Source: an uncultured beta proteobacterium (GTDB lineage: Bacteria; Pseudomonadota; Gammaproteobacteria; Burkholderiales; Burkholderiaceae_A). Taken from it: a stretch of 64,000 nucleotides of DNA. Every line of letters begins with the position of its first letter. Within the stretch, counting starts at the first letter, position 1. The notes under the pieces were generated by a model. It had not been told where the DNA came from. It worked only from the letters and a program-made list of their open reading frames with translations, and made no database searches. A program made the position numbers and the translations under genes. The DNA lies in assembly GCA_902586195.1 (NCBI GenBank), contig CACIGF010000001.1, forward strand, positions 62,001-126,000, written 5' to 3'. Of this stretch, positions 10,333-24,793 are shown piece after piece.

Positions 10333-11631
10333 TTGAGAATCTTAGTAATCGGATCAGGAGGAAGAGAACATGCTATAGCATGGAAGATTTCGCAGTCTAA
10401 GATTGTATCTAAGGTTTATGTGTTTCCGGGAAATGCTGGAATAGATGTAGATAATCAACTGATCCGAATACAAGTTTCGGGATCAGTTTCAAATGAGCAC
10501 ATTGGAAAACTCGTAAATGAAAACAACATTGATATGGTTGTTATTGGCCCGGAAGGTTTTCTTGTAACTGGCTTAGTTGATTATCTGAAAGAGAAAGGGC
10601 TACCAGTTGTCGGCCCAACTAAGGCAGTAGCTGCTTTGGAGGGTTCGAAGATATTTTCAAAAGTTTTTATGCGGGATAATGGAATACCAACAGCGAACTT
10701 CGAGATATTTTACGATTATGAGAAAGCGTGTGATTACATTAAAGGTAGTAAGTTTCCAATTGTAATAAAAGCCAATGGCTTAGCTGGCGGCAAGGGTGTC
10801 TTTGTTGTAGAGACTGAAGAAGATGCTTTACGCACGTTACACCACATCATGAAAGAAAGAACACTCGGAGAAGCGGGAAGTAGTGTCGTTATAGAGGAGT
10901 TCATGGCAGGATTTGAGGTTAGTTTTATAGTGCTTACGGATGGTCGAAACATTGTAAGGTTTCCAATTTGCCAGGATTATAAAAATTTAAGTGATTCTGG
11001 TAAAGGCCCGAATACTGGAGGTATGGGAGCTCACTACCCACTTCCGTTTCTAAACGAAAATATGTTGTCAAAATTTGAGGAAGAAATTGTTCGTCCAGTT
11101 TTACGCGGGGTCGAAAATATGGGACACGTCTATAAAGGTTTTTTGTATTGTGGGTTGATGGTGAGTGAGAGCGGAGAAGCAAGAGTACTCGAATTTAACT
11201 GCCGTCTCGGTGATCCAGAAACTCAGTTACTCATGTTGTTAATGAAGGGAGACCTTCTACCCCTTTTAGAGAAGGCATGTAGGGAGGATGAATTTAGCTT
11301 GTCTGAGGTCACAACGGAATTTTGGCACCAAAAAGCTGGATTATGCGTCGTAGCTTCAGCAAAAGGGTACCCAGGCGAGGCTCGGAAGGGAGATGTTATT
11401 GAGGTTAATAGTCATATTGAAGACCTCCCTGATATAAAAGTTTTCCATAGTGGAACCGAAATTCTTGATGGTAATCTCATAACTAGTGGGGGGCGCGTTT
11501 TGACTATATCCGGTATTGGTGAAAGCAAGGATGTACTTAGAAACGTAGTTTACAAAAAAATGAGCCAGGTAAAATTTGATGGAAAACATTATCGCAATGA
11601 TATTGGACTTACAGAGATTCGTGAAAAATGA
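10333..11631 (+). CDS. purD: Phosphoribosylamine-glycine ligase (TTG start)
   Basis: MRILVIGSGGREHAIAWKI; ANGLAGGKGV; NCRLGDPETQ. Confidence 0.97.
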   Translation: MRILVIGSGGREHAIAWKISQSKIVSKVYVFPGNAGIDVDNQLIRIQVSGSVSNEHIGKLVNENNIDMVVIGPEGFLVTGLVDYLKEKGLPVVGPTKAVAALEGSKIFSKVFMRDNGIPTANFEIFYDYEKACDYIKGSKFPIVIKANGLAGGKGVFVVETEEDALRTLHHIMKERTLGEAGSSVVIEEFMAGFEVSFIVLTDGRNIVRFPICQDYKNLSDSGKGPNTGGMGAHYPLPFLNENMLSKFEEEIVRPVLRGVENMGHVYKGFLYCGLMVSESGEARVLEFNCRLGDPETQLLMLLMKGDLLPLLEKACREDEFSLSEVTTEFWHQKAGLCVVASAKGYPGEARKGDVIEVNSHIEDLPDIKVFHSGTEILDGNLITSGGRVLTISGIGESKDVLRNVVYKKMSQVKFDGKHYRNDIGLTEIREK

Positions 11632-11640
11632 AAGTATGTA

Positions 11641-12846
11641 ATGAATTCAACGCATGATAGGTACGACATTGCAATTGTCGGAGGAGGGATACCGGCGCTA
11701 TTCGGAGCTGTGATTTTTAGCAAGCTTGAGTTGAAAGTTTTACTGGTAGCAAAAGGTTTCGATAGAAATGGCCGGGCAGTTTCTTCGGGAAGGAGTAGAT
11801 CTTATGCCATCTCACCTTCGAATATTGGCTTATTTGCTCGTTGTGGGCTGAAGGGGCAGTTTTTCGAAATGTCGGAGGACGTTTTCGAAATGCATTTATT
11901 CGAGGACGAGGCATGTTTGAAGCTTAGTTCTGATCTAGGTCCGAATGATTTTCTTGCCAAAATAGTCGATCACACCAGTTTACATAATCTATTGTTTACA
12001 GCGACAAGTTCACTTCAAAACCTTCATTCAATAAGCGGCAGGGTTAAAGGCTTTGACTACGGGCCAGATGGCAAACAATGTTACTTGAAAATCTTACAAG
12101 ATAGTGAAAAAGAAATTAGCACCATAAAAACAAATTTGCTTGTTGTGGCAGATGGCGCTAATTCCTTTTGTAGGCAAATTCTAGGGATCCCCTGGGGAAT
12201 AAAAAATTATTGTCAGCATGCTGTACTAGCAGACTTTAAGTCTTCATTAAGTCCTAATATTGCAAGACAATGGTTTCGGAGAGATGAGGTTTTGGCTTTT
12301 CTTCCTACCGCAAAAAATAGCCTCTCGATGATTTGGTCTCAGAGAGACTGTGATGCTCAACGGTTATTACAGGAAGGCGATAGTTATCTGATGAAAGAGC
12401 TTTCTAATTTTATAGGAACTACAATGTTGTCACGGATTGAGATTGATTCAAAGATGATATCTGCTCCGCTTGCAATGACTACAGTTGACAAACTCGTAAC
12501 AAAACGAGTTATTTTACTTGGTGACTCCGCTCATACTGTTCACCCTCTTGCTGGACTTGGTTTGAACATTGGACTTTTTGACATTTTGACTTTAGTTGAT
12601 GAGTTCGATAAGGCAATTAATAAAAACCGAAAATTTGATGCCGGTTGCAAGGAGGTTCTTAGCTCATATTTGAGAGCTAGATTATTTAAGACAAGGGCGA
12701 TTCAAACTTTAATCGACACAATCAAAGTAGGGTTTTCTGCTAGCGGACATTCAGCTAAGCTGTTAAGAACCAGAGGAATGAATTTATTGAACCGGTCCGA
12801 TCTCCTAAAGCGATATATTGTGAGATTTGCTGCGTCAACTCTTTAA
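11641..12846 (+). CDS. UbiH/UbiF/Coq6-family FAD-dependent hydroxylase (ubiquinone biosynthesis)
   Basis: IAIVGGGIPALFGAVIF; GDSAHTVHPLAGLGLNIGLFD. Confidence 0.85.
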   Translation: MNSTHDRYDIAIVGGGIPALFGAVIFSKLELKVLLVAKGFDRNGRAVSSGRSRSYAISPSNIGLFARCGLKGQFFEMSEDVFEMHLFEDEACLKLSSDLGPNDFLAKIVDHTSLHNLLFTATSSLQNLHSISGRVKGFDYGPDGKQCYLKILQDSEKEISTIKTNLLVVADGANSFCRQILGIPWGIKNYCQHAVLADFKSSLSPNIARQWFRRDEVLAFLPTAKNSLSMIWSQRDCDAQRLLQEGDSYLMKELSNFIGTTMLSRIEIDSKMISAPLAMTTVDKLVTKRVILLGDSAHTVHPLAGLGLNIGLFDILTLVDEFDKAINKNRKFDAGCKEVLSSYLRARLFKTRAIQTLIDTIKVGFSASGHSAKLLRTRGMNLLNRSDLLKRYIVRFAASTL

Positions 12847-12867
12847 CTTTTTTAAGGATTTTTGAAC

Positions 12868-13638
12868 ATGGTTAGGCTATATCCTGCAACGAAATTTCTG
12901 ATAATTACTTTTATGTTTGTTCACCCGTTATTCGTGTGGGGAAATGATCAAGCTTCGAACAAGCAAGTAGAAGAAATTCGCACTGCAGTGGAACGTTTGT
13001 TTGGAAGTGGGTATGAAGTCAAGTCAGTAAAAAAAACTGATTTAGACTATATATTTGAGGTGAGAATAAATAACGAACTTGTCTACGTCAATAGGGAAGT
13101 GACTCATATGTTTATTGAGGGTCAACTTATACAATTGAGTAATGGAAAAAATTTAACTGAAGAAAGAAAAAATGAAATTTTGTCTATAAATTTTCGCGAT
13201 CTTCCGTTCCAACAAGCTATCGTTTCCGATTTTAAAAAATCTGATCAGGGTGCTGTTCGGGAGATAGCCGTTTTTGAAGATCCTAACTGTGGTTATTGTA
13301 GAAAATTTCGCAGGTCATTGAGTAAGATTGAAAATCTTCGCGTTTACACTTTTCTCTATCCAATCTTAGGTGACAGTTCTGTTGCGATTTCAAAAAATGT
13401 ATGGTGTTCAGCAAACCCTTCGCAGACATGGGATGAACTAATGCTTAATGATGTTGAGCCCTCAGACATTGATGCAATTTCTTGTAAATTTAATTTGGAA
13501 AGCTTTCTGGCGGTAGGGAAGAATCTAGGTATTCAGGCAACACCCACTATTTTTTTGTCTTCAGGAGAAAGATTGAGAGGCGCGGTATCTGAGGAAAGGT
13601 TGAGAGAGAAGCTAGATCTCATTTCGGAAGGAAAATAA
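12868..13638 (+). CDS. dsbC: Periplasmic thiol:disulfide interchange protein, DsbC family (ATG 12868 preferred over TTG 12862)
   Basis: Signal peptide; FEDPNCGYCRKFRRSL redox motif; ATPTIFLSSGERLRG; AAGGA Shine-Dalgarno before ATG 12868. Confidence 0.88.
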   Translation: MVRLYPATKFLIITFMFVHPLFVWGNDQASNKQVEEIRTAVERLFGSGYEVKSVKKTDLDYIFEVRINNELVYVNREVTHMFIEGQLIQLSNGKNLTEERKNEILSINFRDLPFQQAIVSDFKKSDQGAVREIAVFEDPNCGYCRKFRRSLSKIENLRVYTFLYPILGDSSVAISKNVWCSANPSQTWDELMLNDVEPSDIDAISCKFNLESFLAVGKNLGIQATPTIFLSSGERLRGAVSEERLREKLDLISEGK

Positions 13639-14821
13639 TTAACGTACCCCGGAATTTTGTAGACCCTGCTTTCTTACCTGCATCGAATCCGGTGCCGAAA
13701 AATAGATCGCCTCTGTTAGGGCCCTTGATCGCGCTACCTGTATCCTGGGCCATCATAAAAAAGCTTTGGGCATTGTTACTTTTCGATTGCATTTCCTCTA
13801 CAACCATTACTGGGGTCCCAAGCTTAATGAAGTCCTCATCTACCGCTATTGAGTGATTCGCAGTTAATGGGACTCCAAGTGTTCCTCTGGGACCTTCACT
13901 AGGGTCTTTGGAAGTTGGGAATTCTTGAAAAAAAATAAATCTAGGATTGTAGTTGAACAAGTCATTACTTCGGCTCGGATTATTTTTAACCCAGCTTTTG
14001 ATATTTTCCATACTTGCCCTATGTAATGGCATTTCACCATGCGCATCCAACCATCTAGCTATAGACCGATAAGGCCTTCCATTAGAGCCCGCATAACCAA
14101 CTCTAATCCTCTCCCCATCTTTTAATTCAATTGTTCCTGAACCCTGAATATGAAGAAAGAAATTTTCAACAGAATTCTCAAGATATGCTAATTCATTTCC
14201 TTTCAAAAGATCATTTTCAATAATTTGTTTACGAGTAGGATATAGTTTTGTCTCAATCTCAGCTCCTGATTTCTCTACTGAATTAGTATCTGTGCTTTTG
14301 GTCGCCCTGTTTTTTGCTTCCCTGATAGAAGGCAAATTTAATGGACGCTTAAATATCGGAGAATGATATTTTTTAGTTTTTTTTCTTGACCCTCGTAGTA
14401 CCGGTTCATAATAAGCAGTGAGCAGCCCGGATTTATCTCTAATAGCGTATGTACGAAAATTTTCCTGGAAGAACTTTCTAACCATATCACTATCGCTCCC
14501 ATTTATTTTTTGTTGAGTCTTACATTTGATAAAAATTTCAAGAGGAAGTTTTTTTGATTTACAGTTTCTTTGCCATGCAAGGTAAGCAAGTTGAAAGTTC
14601 TGTTGTCTCCAATATGCTGAGTTAACCAAATTGATTGGCTCATATCCTTTTCTTTCGTAAAATCTTTCTAGAGAAAGGGGTGCTGGTTCGTATTCTCGTA
14701 GATCAGGCATTTCACCTTTGTCTTCGGGAAATTTCTCGTATAATACAGACCTATTTCCAAAGCAAGATGCCAGCAATAATAGTGTTAATAGCAAAGAAAT
14801 GTTTTTACTTGTAGAATGCAA
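13619..14821 (-). CDS. mltA: Membrane-bound lytic murein transglycosylase A (lipoprotein)
   Basis: Lipobox LLASC; LTAYYEPVLRGS; FFLHIQGSGTIEL; GTLGVPLTANHSIAVD; MAQDTGSAIKGPNRGDLFFG. Confidence 0.93.
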   Translation of the reverse strand: MHSTSKNISLLLTLLLLASCFGNRSVLYEKFPEDKGEMPDLREYEPAPLSLERFYERKGYEPINLVNSAYWRQQNFQLAYLAWQRNCKSKKLPLEIFIKCKTQQKINGSDSDMVRKFFQENFRTYAIRDKSGLLTAYYEPVLRGSRKKTKKYHSPIFKRPLNLPSIREAKNRATKSTDTNSVEKSGAEIETKLYPTRKQIIENDLLKGNELAYLENSVENFFLHIQGSGTIELKDGERIRVGYAGSNGRPYRSIARWLDAHGEMPLHRASMENIKSWVKNNPSRSNDLFNYNPRFIFFQEFPTSKDPSEGPRGTLGVPLTANHSIAVDEDFIKLGTPVMVVEEMQSKSNNAQSFFMMAQDTGSAIKGPNRGDLFFGTGFDAGKKAGSTKFRGTLIIFLPK

Positions 14822-14846
14822 ACTTTATCCTTCACGCGAATTGAAT

Positions 14847-14927
14847 ATGTTAATTATTTTCTTAGAAGCATTAATTGCTATTGTAATCGTAGGCGCGTTT
14901 ATTTGGTGGACAATGAAGGGAAAATAA
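14847..14927 (+). CDS. Putative 26-aa single-pass membrane protein
   Basis: ATG at 14847: MLIIFLEALIAIVIVGAFIWWTMKGK; hydrophobic segment with basic tail, just upstream of rpe; Shine-Dalgarno weak. Confidence 0.35.
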   Translation: MLIIFLEALIAIVIVGAFIWWTMKGK

Positions 14928-14951
14928 ACAAACAGGAAACGAGAAAAGTAT

Positions 14952-15665
14952 ATGACCGAAAAAAATAAAAATTCGAGATGGATTGGACCTAGTATATTGT
15001 CCGCCGACTTTGCATTTTTAGGAGCTGAGGTTGAGGCGTTGCAAAAAGCGGGAGCTGATTTTATTCACTTTGATGTTATGGATAATCATTTTGTACCAAA
15101 CCTTACCTTTGGCCCTTGTGTTTGTAGAGCTATCCGTCCTCTCATTCACGTACCTATAGACGTCCATCTTATGACAGAGAATGTTGATAAGCTTATCGTT
15201 GATTTTGCCTCAGCAGGGGCTAATATGATTTCGGTTCATCCAGAGTCTACTCACCATTTGTCTAGAAGCCTCAAATTAATTAGAAGCAATGGATGCGAGG
15301 CAGGGATTGTTTTGAACCCCGGGACACCAATCACGTACTTGGATTGGATAATGGAAGAAATTGATTTTATTTTGGTTATGTCAGTAAACCCTGGGTTTGG
15401 AGGTCAGGAGTTTATTCCGGCTTCGGAAGAAAAAATAAAAAGTATTAGGGAAAAAATTGATGTTTTTTCAAGAAAAAGATTACAGCGCATAAGATTAGAG
15501 GTTGACGGAGGAATAAAAATCGAGAACGCGGCCTCACTTGCAGCATGCGGAGCGGATACATTTGTAATAGGCTCCGGTATATTTGACCATCCAGATACAG
15601 GATCTCAGTTTGGCTACAAAAAAATAATGGAAAGTTTTAGAAATCAACTTATCTCAGGGTTATGA
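14952..15665 (+). CDS. rpe: Ribulose-phosphate 3-epimerase
   Basis: GPSILSADFAFLGAEV; HFDVMDNHFVPNLTFGP; MSVNPGFGGQEFIP. Confidence 0.96.
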   Translation: MTEKNKNSRWIGPSILSADFAFLGAEVEALQKAGADFIHFDVMDNHFVPNLTFGPCVCRAIRPLIHVPIDVHLMTENVDKLIVDFASAGANMISVHPESTHHLSRSLKLIRSNGCEAGIVLNPGTPITYLDWIMEEIDFILVMSVNPGFGGQEFIPASEEKIKSIREKIDVFSRKRLQRIRLEVDGGIKIENAASLAACGADTFVIGSGIFDHPDTGSQFGYKKIMESFRNQLISGL

Positions 15666-17176
15666 GCACTATTATCGATTTAAAAACTTTCTTGAAGCGT
15701 GGCAATGAGGGATTCAATCTAGTGCCTATATCGAGAAAATATCTTGGCGATCTGGAAACACCTTTGTCAGTTTATTTGAAAGTATGCGATGCTCCTAATA
15801 CTTTTCTTTTTGAGTCGGTTGTGGGGGGAGAGCGTTTTGGCCGTTACTCGTTTATTGGGTTACCTGCCGAAAAAAAAATAGAGGTCTGGGGAGATACCGT
15901 CACTTTATTTAAAAAAAAAGAAATCATTGATAAAGTTTGCTGTGATCCCCTTAATTTTGTAGAAGATTATATTTCTAAATTCACCCCTTCCCCTGAAGTC
16001 TATGAGTTACCGAGATTCTGTGGTGGCTTGGCTGGCTATTTCGGTTATGACGCTGTGAGACTTGTCGAGCCAAGGTTGAAGAAACATGTAAGAGAAAAAG
16101 AAAACAATCTATTAATCCCTGATATCCTCCTTTTAGAGGTTAGGGATATGATTGTCTTTGATAACTACACGGGCGAATTGACCCTGATTGTTTTCGCTAA
16201 CCCTGAAGAGAACTCTGCATTTCAACAAGCGGTGAATAAGTTGGACCTTATGGAAGCATCGTTATCTAATACTTTGACTATTCCTAAGCTCGGTGGCTGC
16301 GAGGCGACGGAGATAATTAGACGTTTTTCCAAAAAGGAGTTTGAAAAATCTGTTTTAAAAGCTCAGGAATACATTTTTTCCGGCGAGGTGATGCAGGTTG
16401 TTTTGGGGCAAATATTAGAAAAACCGTTTTCAGGAACCGCTCTTTCTCTTTATCGAGCCTTAAGAAATATAAATCCTTCTCCCTATATGTATTTTTATAA
16501 TTTGGGGGAATTCCAAGTAGTTGGTGCTTCACCCGAGATATTGGTGAGGCAAGATAATGCAAAATCCTCGGGGAACAGTTTTAATCGGATTACTATTCGC
16601 CCAATTGCTGGTACCCGAAGGCGAGGAAAAACTGAACGGGAAGATGCAGATCTAGAAAGGGAATTACGTGCGGATCCTAAAGAGCTTGCAGAGCACGTCA
16701 TGTTAATTGATCTTGCACGAAACGATGTGGGAAAAATATCAAAAATTGGCAGCGTCTTCTTGTCTGAAAAAATGGTCGTAGAAAAATATTCGCATGTAAT
16801 GCACCTTGTTTCTGAGGTTGAGGGTCATCTTCGAGATGGCTTGTCTTTCATGGATGTGCTAAAAGCTACCTTTCCTGCTGGTACCTTAAGTGGAGCGCCA
16901 AAAATCAGAGCGATGGAAATTATAGAAGAATTAGAGCCTGAGAGGAGGTCTCTTTATGGGGGCGCATGTGGTTATATTTCATTTGCAAAAGATATGGACT
17001 TAGCGATAGCAATTCGAACGGGGGTCTTAAAAAACGGCATTTTAAGTGTTCAAGCTGGAGCCGGAATAGTATATGATTCTATTCCAGAGAATGAGTGGCG
17101 GGAAACAGAGGCAAAGGCAGGGGCTGTAATTAAAGCTGCCGAAAGTTTGGAAAATAATAAAAAGTTTGTCAAATAG
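15662..17176 (+). CDS. trpE: Anthranilate synthase component I
   Basis: Chorismate-binding motifs [47 protein letters not shown] overlap with the rpe stop. Confidence 0.96.
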   Translation: MSTIIDLKTFLKRGNEGFNLVPISRKYLGDLETPLSVYLKVCDAPNTFLFESVVGGERFGRYSFIGLPAEKKIEVWGDTVTLFKKKEIIDKVCCDPLNFVEDYISKFTPSPEVYELPRFCGGLAGYFGYDAVRLVEPRLKKHVREKENNLLIPDILLLEVRDMIVFDNYTGELTLIVFANPEENSAFQQAVNKLDLMEASLSNTLTIPKLGGCEATEIIRRFSKKEFEKSVLKAQEYIFSGEVMQVVLGQILEKPFSGTALSLYRALRNINPSPYMYFYNLGEFQVVGASPEILVRQDNAKSSGNSFNRITIRPIAGTRRRGKTEREDADLERELRADPKELAEHVMLIDLARNDVGKISKIGSVFLSEKMVVEKYSHVMHLVSEVEGHLRDGLSFMDVLKATFPAGTLSGAPKIRAMEIIEELEPERRSLYGGACGYISFAKDMDLAIAIRTGVLKNGILSVQAGAGIVYDSIPENEWRETEAKAGAVIKAAESLENNKKFVK

Positions 17177-17181
17177 TAAAT

Positions 17182-17772
17182 ATGAAGATATTAGTTATAG
17201 ATAATTACGATTCTTTCACATACAATTTGGTCCAGTACATTGGGGAGCTCGGTGCTGAGGTTATGACAATCCGCAATGACCAGTTCGGTGTGAAGGAAAT
17301 TTTAAGCGCCTCGGGAACGTTGAAGCCAGATAGAATTTTGATTTCCCCCGGCCCAGGTCGCCCAGTAAATGCAGGGGTTTCTTCGAGTTTGGTCCTGGAG
17401 GTCTCTAAAATGGAGGAACCTATACCAATTTTTGGTGTTTGTCTTGGCCATCAAGTTATCGGCGAGGCATTTGGTTCAAAAGTCGGCCCAGCAAAAAGTA
17501 TCATGCATGGTAAAGTTTCGAAAGTCACACATTCTGGTATCGGGCTTTTTCGAAAGATTCCTTCGCCTTACACGGTAACGCGGTATCACTCGCTTGCCTT
17601 GCTTGAGGATGAGTTCCCTGAGTGTTTAGAGGTACTTGCTCGCACTGACGATCAAGAGATAATGGCTATCAGACACAAGAACTTTCCATTTTACGGAGTT
17701 CAATTCCATCCCGAGGCTATTTTGACGGATTATGGTTACGATATTCTGCAAAATTTTATGGAGCAAACATGA
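17182..17772 (+). CDS. trpG: Anthranilate synthase component II (glutamine amidotransferase)
   Basis: ILVIDNYDSFTYNLVQY; GVCLGHQVIGEAFG; VQFHPEAILT. Confidence 0.96.
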   Translation: MKILVIDNYDSFTYNLVQYIGELGAEVMTIRNDQFGVKEILSASGTLKPDRILISPGPGRPVNAGVSSSLVLEVSKMEEPIPIFGVCLGHQVIGEAFGSKVGPAKSIMHGKVSKVTHSGIGLFRKIPSPYTVTRYHSLALLEDEFPECLEVLARTDDQEIMAIRHKNFPFYGVQFHPEAILTDYGYDILQNFMEQT

Positions 17773-18836
17773 ATTCACTTTTAACATCACCTCCAAATGA
17801 ATTGAATGTTCAAAAACTTTTAGAGCGGGTAATTACTGGAAATGATCTTGATGTCACCGAGACTCGCTTCCTGATTAAAAAAATCATGAAAGGGGAAATT
17901 GCCCACTCTTTAACTGCCGGAATATTAGTCGCGTTGAAGATGAAAGGAGAAGCGATAAGTGAGCTCCTCGGTGGTGCTGAAGTGATGCGCGACCTTGTTA
18001 AGCCCGTTGATTCGGGTTCGGAAGATTTAGTTGATCTATGTGGTACCGGGGGCGATGGAGCACAAACCTTTAACATTTCTACAGCGGCCATGTTTGTTGC
18101 CGCTTCAGCAGGCGCCAAAGTGGCAAAGCATGGAGGAAGGGCGGTTTCCTCTTCTTCAGGTAGTGCAGATTTATTGGAGTGTCTAGGGGCTAATATAAAT
18201 CTCACCCCTGAGCAGGTTGTAAGTTCAGTGCAGAACACTGGGGTAGGGTTTATGTTTGCTCCTAATCATCATCCAGCTATGAAAAATGTTGCTCCTGTTC
18301 GAAGAGAGTTAGGTACCCGAACAATGTTTAATATCCTGGGCCCTCTGACGAACCCGGCAAAATCAAGACGTCAATTGATAGGGGTTTATGATAAAAAACT
18401 GCTTTTGCCAATTGCCAACGTTTTAAAGCAATTGGGATCTACCCACGTATTAGTAGTTCATGGCGAAAGTGGCCTTGATGAAATGTGCTTTTCCAGTAGA
18501 ACGTATTACGCTGAACTAAAAAAAGGAAACATTACGGAAGGATTTATCGTCTCTGATGACTTAGGATTTGATGTGAGTAGCTTTTCGAAAGTTGAGGCAA
18601 CAATTAATGTATCGAGTGTTGACGAAAGCAAGAAGAAGGTTATAGAAAGCCTCACTAACAAAGACAGCCTCGAGGCGCAATATGTGATATTGAATGCAGC
18701 CGGTGCGCTGTATGTGGCTGGGTGCTGCGATTCGGTAAGGCAGGGTATTCTTTTGGCTAAAGGTAGTATTGCGAGTGGAAACGCGATTAAAAAATTGGAA
18801 GAATTTGTAAAATTTACGCAGGCGATAGACAACTAG
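17769..18836 (+). CDS. trpD: Anthranilate phosphoribosyltransferase
   Basis: DLCGTGGDGAQTFNISTAAMFVAA; GVGFMFAPNHHPAMKNVAPVRRELGTRTMFNILGPLTNP. Confidence 0.96.
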   Translation: MNSLLTSPPNELNVQKLLERVITGNDLDVTETRFLIKKIMKGEIAHSLTAGILVALKMKGEAISELLGGAEVMRDLVKPVDSGSEDLVDLCGTGGDGAQTFNISTAAMFVAASAGAKVAKHGGRAVSSSSGSADLLECLGANINLTPEQVVSSVQNTGVGFMFAPNHHPAMKNVAPVRRELGTRTMFNILGPLTNPAKSRRQLIGVYDKKLLLPIANVLKQLGSTHVLVVHGESGLDEMCFSSRTYYAELKKGNITEGFIVSDDLGFDVSSFSKVEATINVSSVDESKKKVIESLTNKDSLEAQYVILNAAGALYVAGCCDSVRQGILLAKGSIASGNAIKKLEEFVKFTQAIDN

Positions 18837-18838
18837 TA

Positions 18839-19633
18839 ATGTTAAAAGAAATCTTGCATTCGAAACGCGCCCAAATCGAGAAGCTTGCAAAAACTCGCAG
18901 TATTACCAGTTTTGAGGGAGAAGCTGAGGGTTTTAAACATAGAAATTTTTCTGAGAAGTTGACAAGAAGTGAGCAGTCAAATCAGATTGGAGTAATTGCT
19001 GAGGTCAAAAAGGCGAGCCCGAGTAAAGGGATTTTAAGAGAAAATTTTGAAGCAAAAAACATTGCTAGACTTTACGAAAACAATTCTGCCGCTTGCATAT
19101 CTGTTTTAACGGACGAAAAATTTTTCAAAGGTAGTATTGAAAATTTGATCCTAGCAAGGAAAGAGATATCTATTCCGGTTTTGAGAAAGGATTTTATCAT
19201 TGACCCCCTGCAGGTAGCAGAGAGTTATGCGATGCATGCGGATTGTATTTTATTAATTGCGGCTGCATTACCTATTAGTTTACTTATCGAATTAGAATCA
19301 CAGGCACTGTCATATGGGATGGATTGTCTATTGGAGGTGCACAACGAGGGAGATTTGGAAAAAGCGATGTCTTGCAAGTCGAAACTCGTTGGAATAAATA
19401 ATAGGAATTTAGAAGACTTTTCAGTCAACTTAGAAACAAGCTTAAGGCTTAAAAAAACAATACCCACGACAAAATTAGTGATATCAGAGAGCGGTATAAA
19501 GAACTCTAAAGACATAAAATTATTAATAGATAACGGAATAAGGACATTTTTGATAGGAGAGATTTTCATGCGGCAAGATTGCCCGGGTCGAGCGCTAAAA
19601 AAATTGTTAAGTTCATGCACCGAAAGTGATTGA
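18839..19633 (+). CDS. trpC: Indole-3-glycerol phosphate synthase
   Basis: IAEVKKASPSKGILRENF; VLRKDFIIDPLQV; VGINNRNLEDF. Confidence 0.95.
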   Translation: MLKEILHSKRAQIEKLAKTRSITSFEGEAEGFKHRNFSEKLTRSEQSNQIGVIAEVKKASPSKGILRENFEAKNIARLYENNSAACISVLTDEKFFKGSIENLILARKEISIPVLRKDFIIDPLQVAESYAMHADCILLIAAALPISLLIELESQALSYGMDCLLEVHNEGDLEKAMSCKSKLVGINNRNLEDFSVNLETSLRLKKTIPTTKLVISESGIKNSKDIKLLIDNGIRTFLIGEIFMRQDCPGRALKKLLSSCTESD

Positions 19634-19658
19634 CAACCGTATGAATGCGTAATAGTCT
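19630..19658 (+). promoter_or_regulatory. Possible rrn promoter: -35 TTGACA (19630-19635) overlapping the trpC stop, weak -10 TAGTCT at 19653-19658
   Basis: Consensus -35 with 17 bp spacing; -10 matches only 3 of 6; upstream of boxA and 16S. Confidence 0.35.
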
Positions 19659-19678
19659 TAGGGGTTCCGTAGTACCAT

Positions 19679-19695
19679 TGTTCTTTAAAAATTTA
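19679..19695 (+). promoter_or_regulatory. rRNA antitermination boxA-like element (leader copy)
   Basis: tgttctttaaaaattta, identical 17-mer at 21576-21592 before 23S. Confidence 0.7.
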
Positions 19696-19805
19696 CAGCC
19701 GATAAGTGTGGGCAATTTGATGATTTGCACAAGAAAATCTATTGCTCCACTTTATATTATGTAATCATTTACAGTCATAACTTTGAGCATAGAAATTAAT
19801 AGATC

Positions 19806-21339
<1,534 letters not shown>

Positions 21340-21397
21340 GAGAAATGTGAAGATTCTTATTGCCCACTCTTATCGGTTGCAGACGGATAATTAATCC

Positions 21398-21474
21398 GGG
21401 TCTGTAGCTCAGCTGGTTAGAGCACCGTCTTGATAAGGCGGGGGTCGTTGGTTCGAGCCCAACCAGACCCACCA
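21398..21474 (+). tRNA. tRNA-Ile (GAT)
   Basis: gggtctgtagctcagctggttagagcaccgtcttgataaggcgggggtcgttggttcgagcccaaccagacccacca. Confidence 0.97.
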
Positions 21475-21492
21475 GCCCAGCTAGATGTCTCG

Positions 21493-21568
21493 GGGGCTAT
21501 AGCTCAGCTGGGAGAGCACCTGCTTTGCAAGCAGGGGGTCAGCGGTTCGATCCCGCTTAGCTCCACCA
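21493..21568 (+). tRNA. tRNA-Ala (TGC)
   Basis: ggggctatagctcagctgggagagcacctgctttgcaagcagggggtcagcggttcgatcccgcttagctccacca. Confidence 0.97.
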
Positions 21569-21575
21569 GATTTTT

Positions 21576-21592
21576 TGTTCTTTAAAAATTTA
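21576..21592 (+). promoter_or_regulatory. boxA-like element, spacer copy before 23S
   Basis: tgttctttaaaaattta identical to the leader copy. Confidence 0.65.
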
Positions 21593-21718
21593 GTCAGATT
21601 ATGTGTTCTCATTGATGAGGTGAGAAACACATAAAGTTATGATTGATAATCATGACATTCTCAAAATACAAGCGTTAAAGTTTTCGGCACGTCTTTATAA
21701 CAATCAATAGTGTTATAA

Positions 21719-24593
<2,875 letters not shown>

Positions 24594-24672
24594 ATTACAC
24601 TGTTGATTTCTTTATCGTAAGTATTAGGAAGTCGATATCAATCATAACTAATCTGACTAAATTCTCTATTTT

Positions 24673-24786
24673 GCCTGACGACCATTGCGGGGTGGAACCA
24701 CTCTTTCCCATTCCGAACAGGACAGTGAAACGCCCTAGCGCCGATGATAGTGATCATTCGATTGTGAAAGTAGGTAATCGTCAGGC
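24673..24786 (+). rRNA. 5S ribosomal RNA
   Basis: gcctgacgaccattgcggggtggaaccact...cattccgaacaggacagtgaaa...cgtcaggc with closing terminal stem. Confidence 0.95.
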
Positions 24787-24793
24787 TTCCTTA

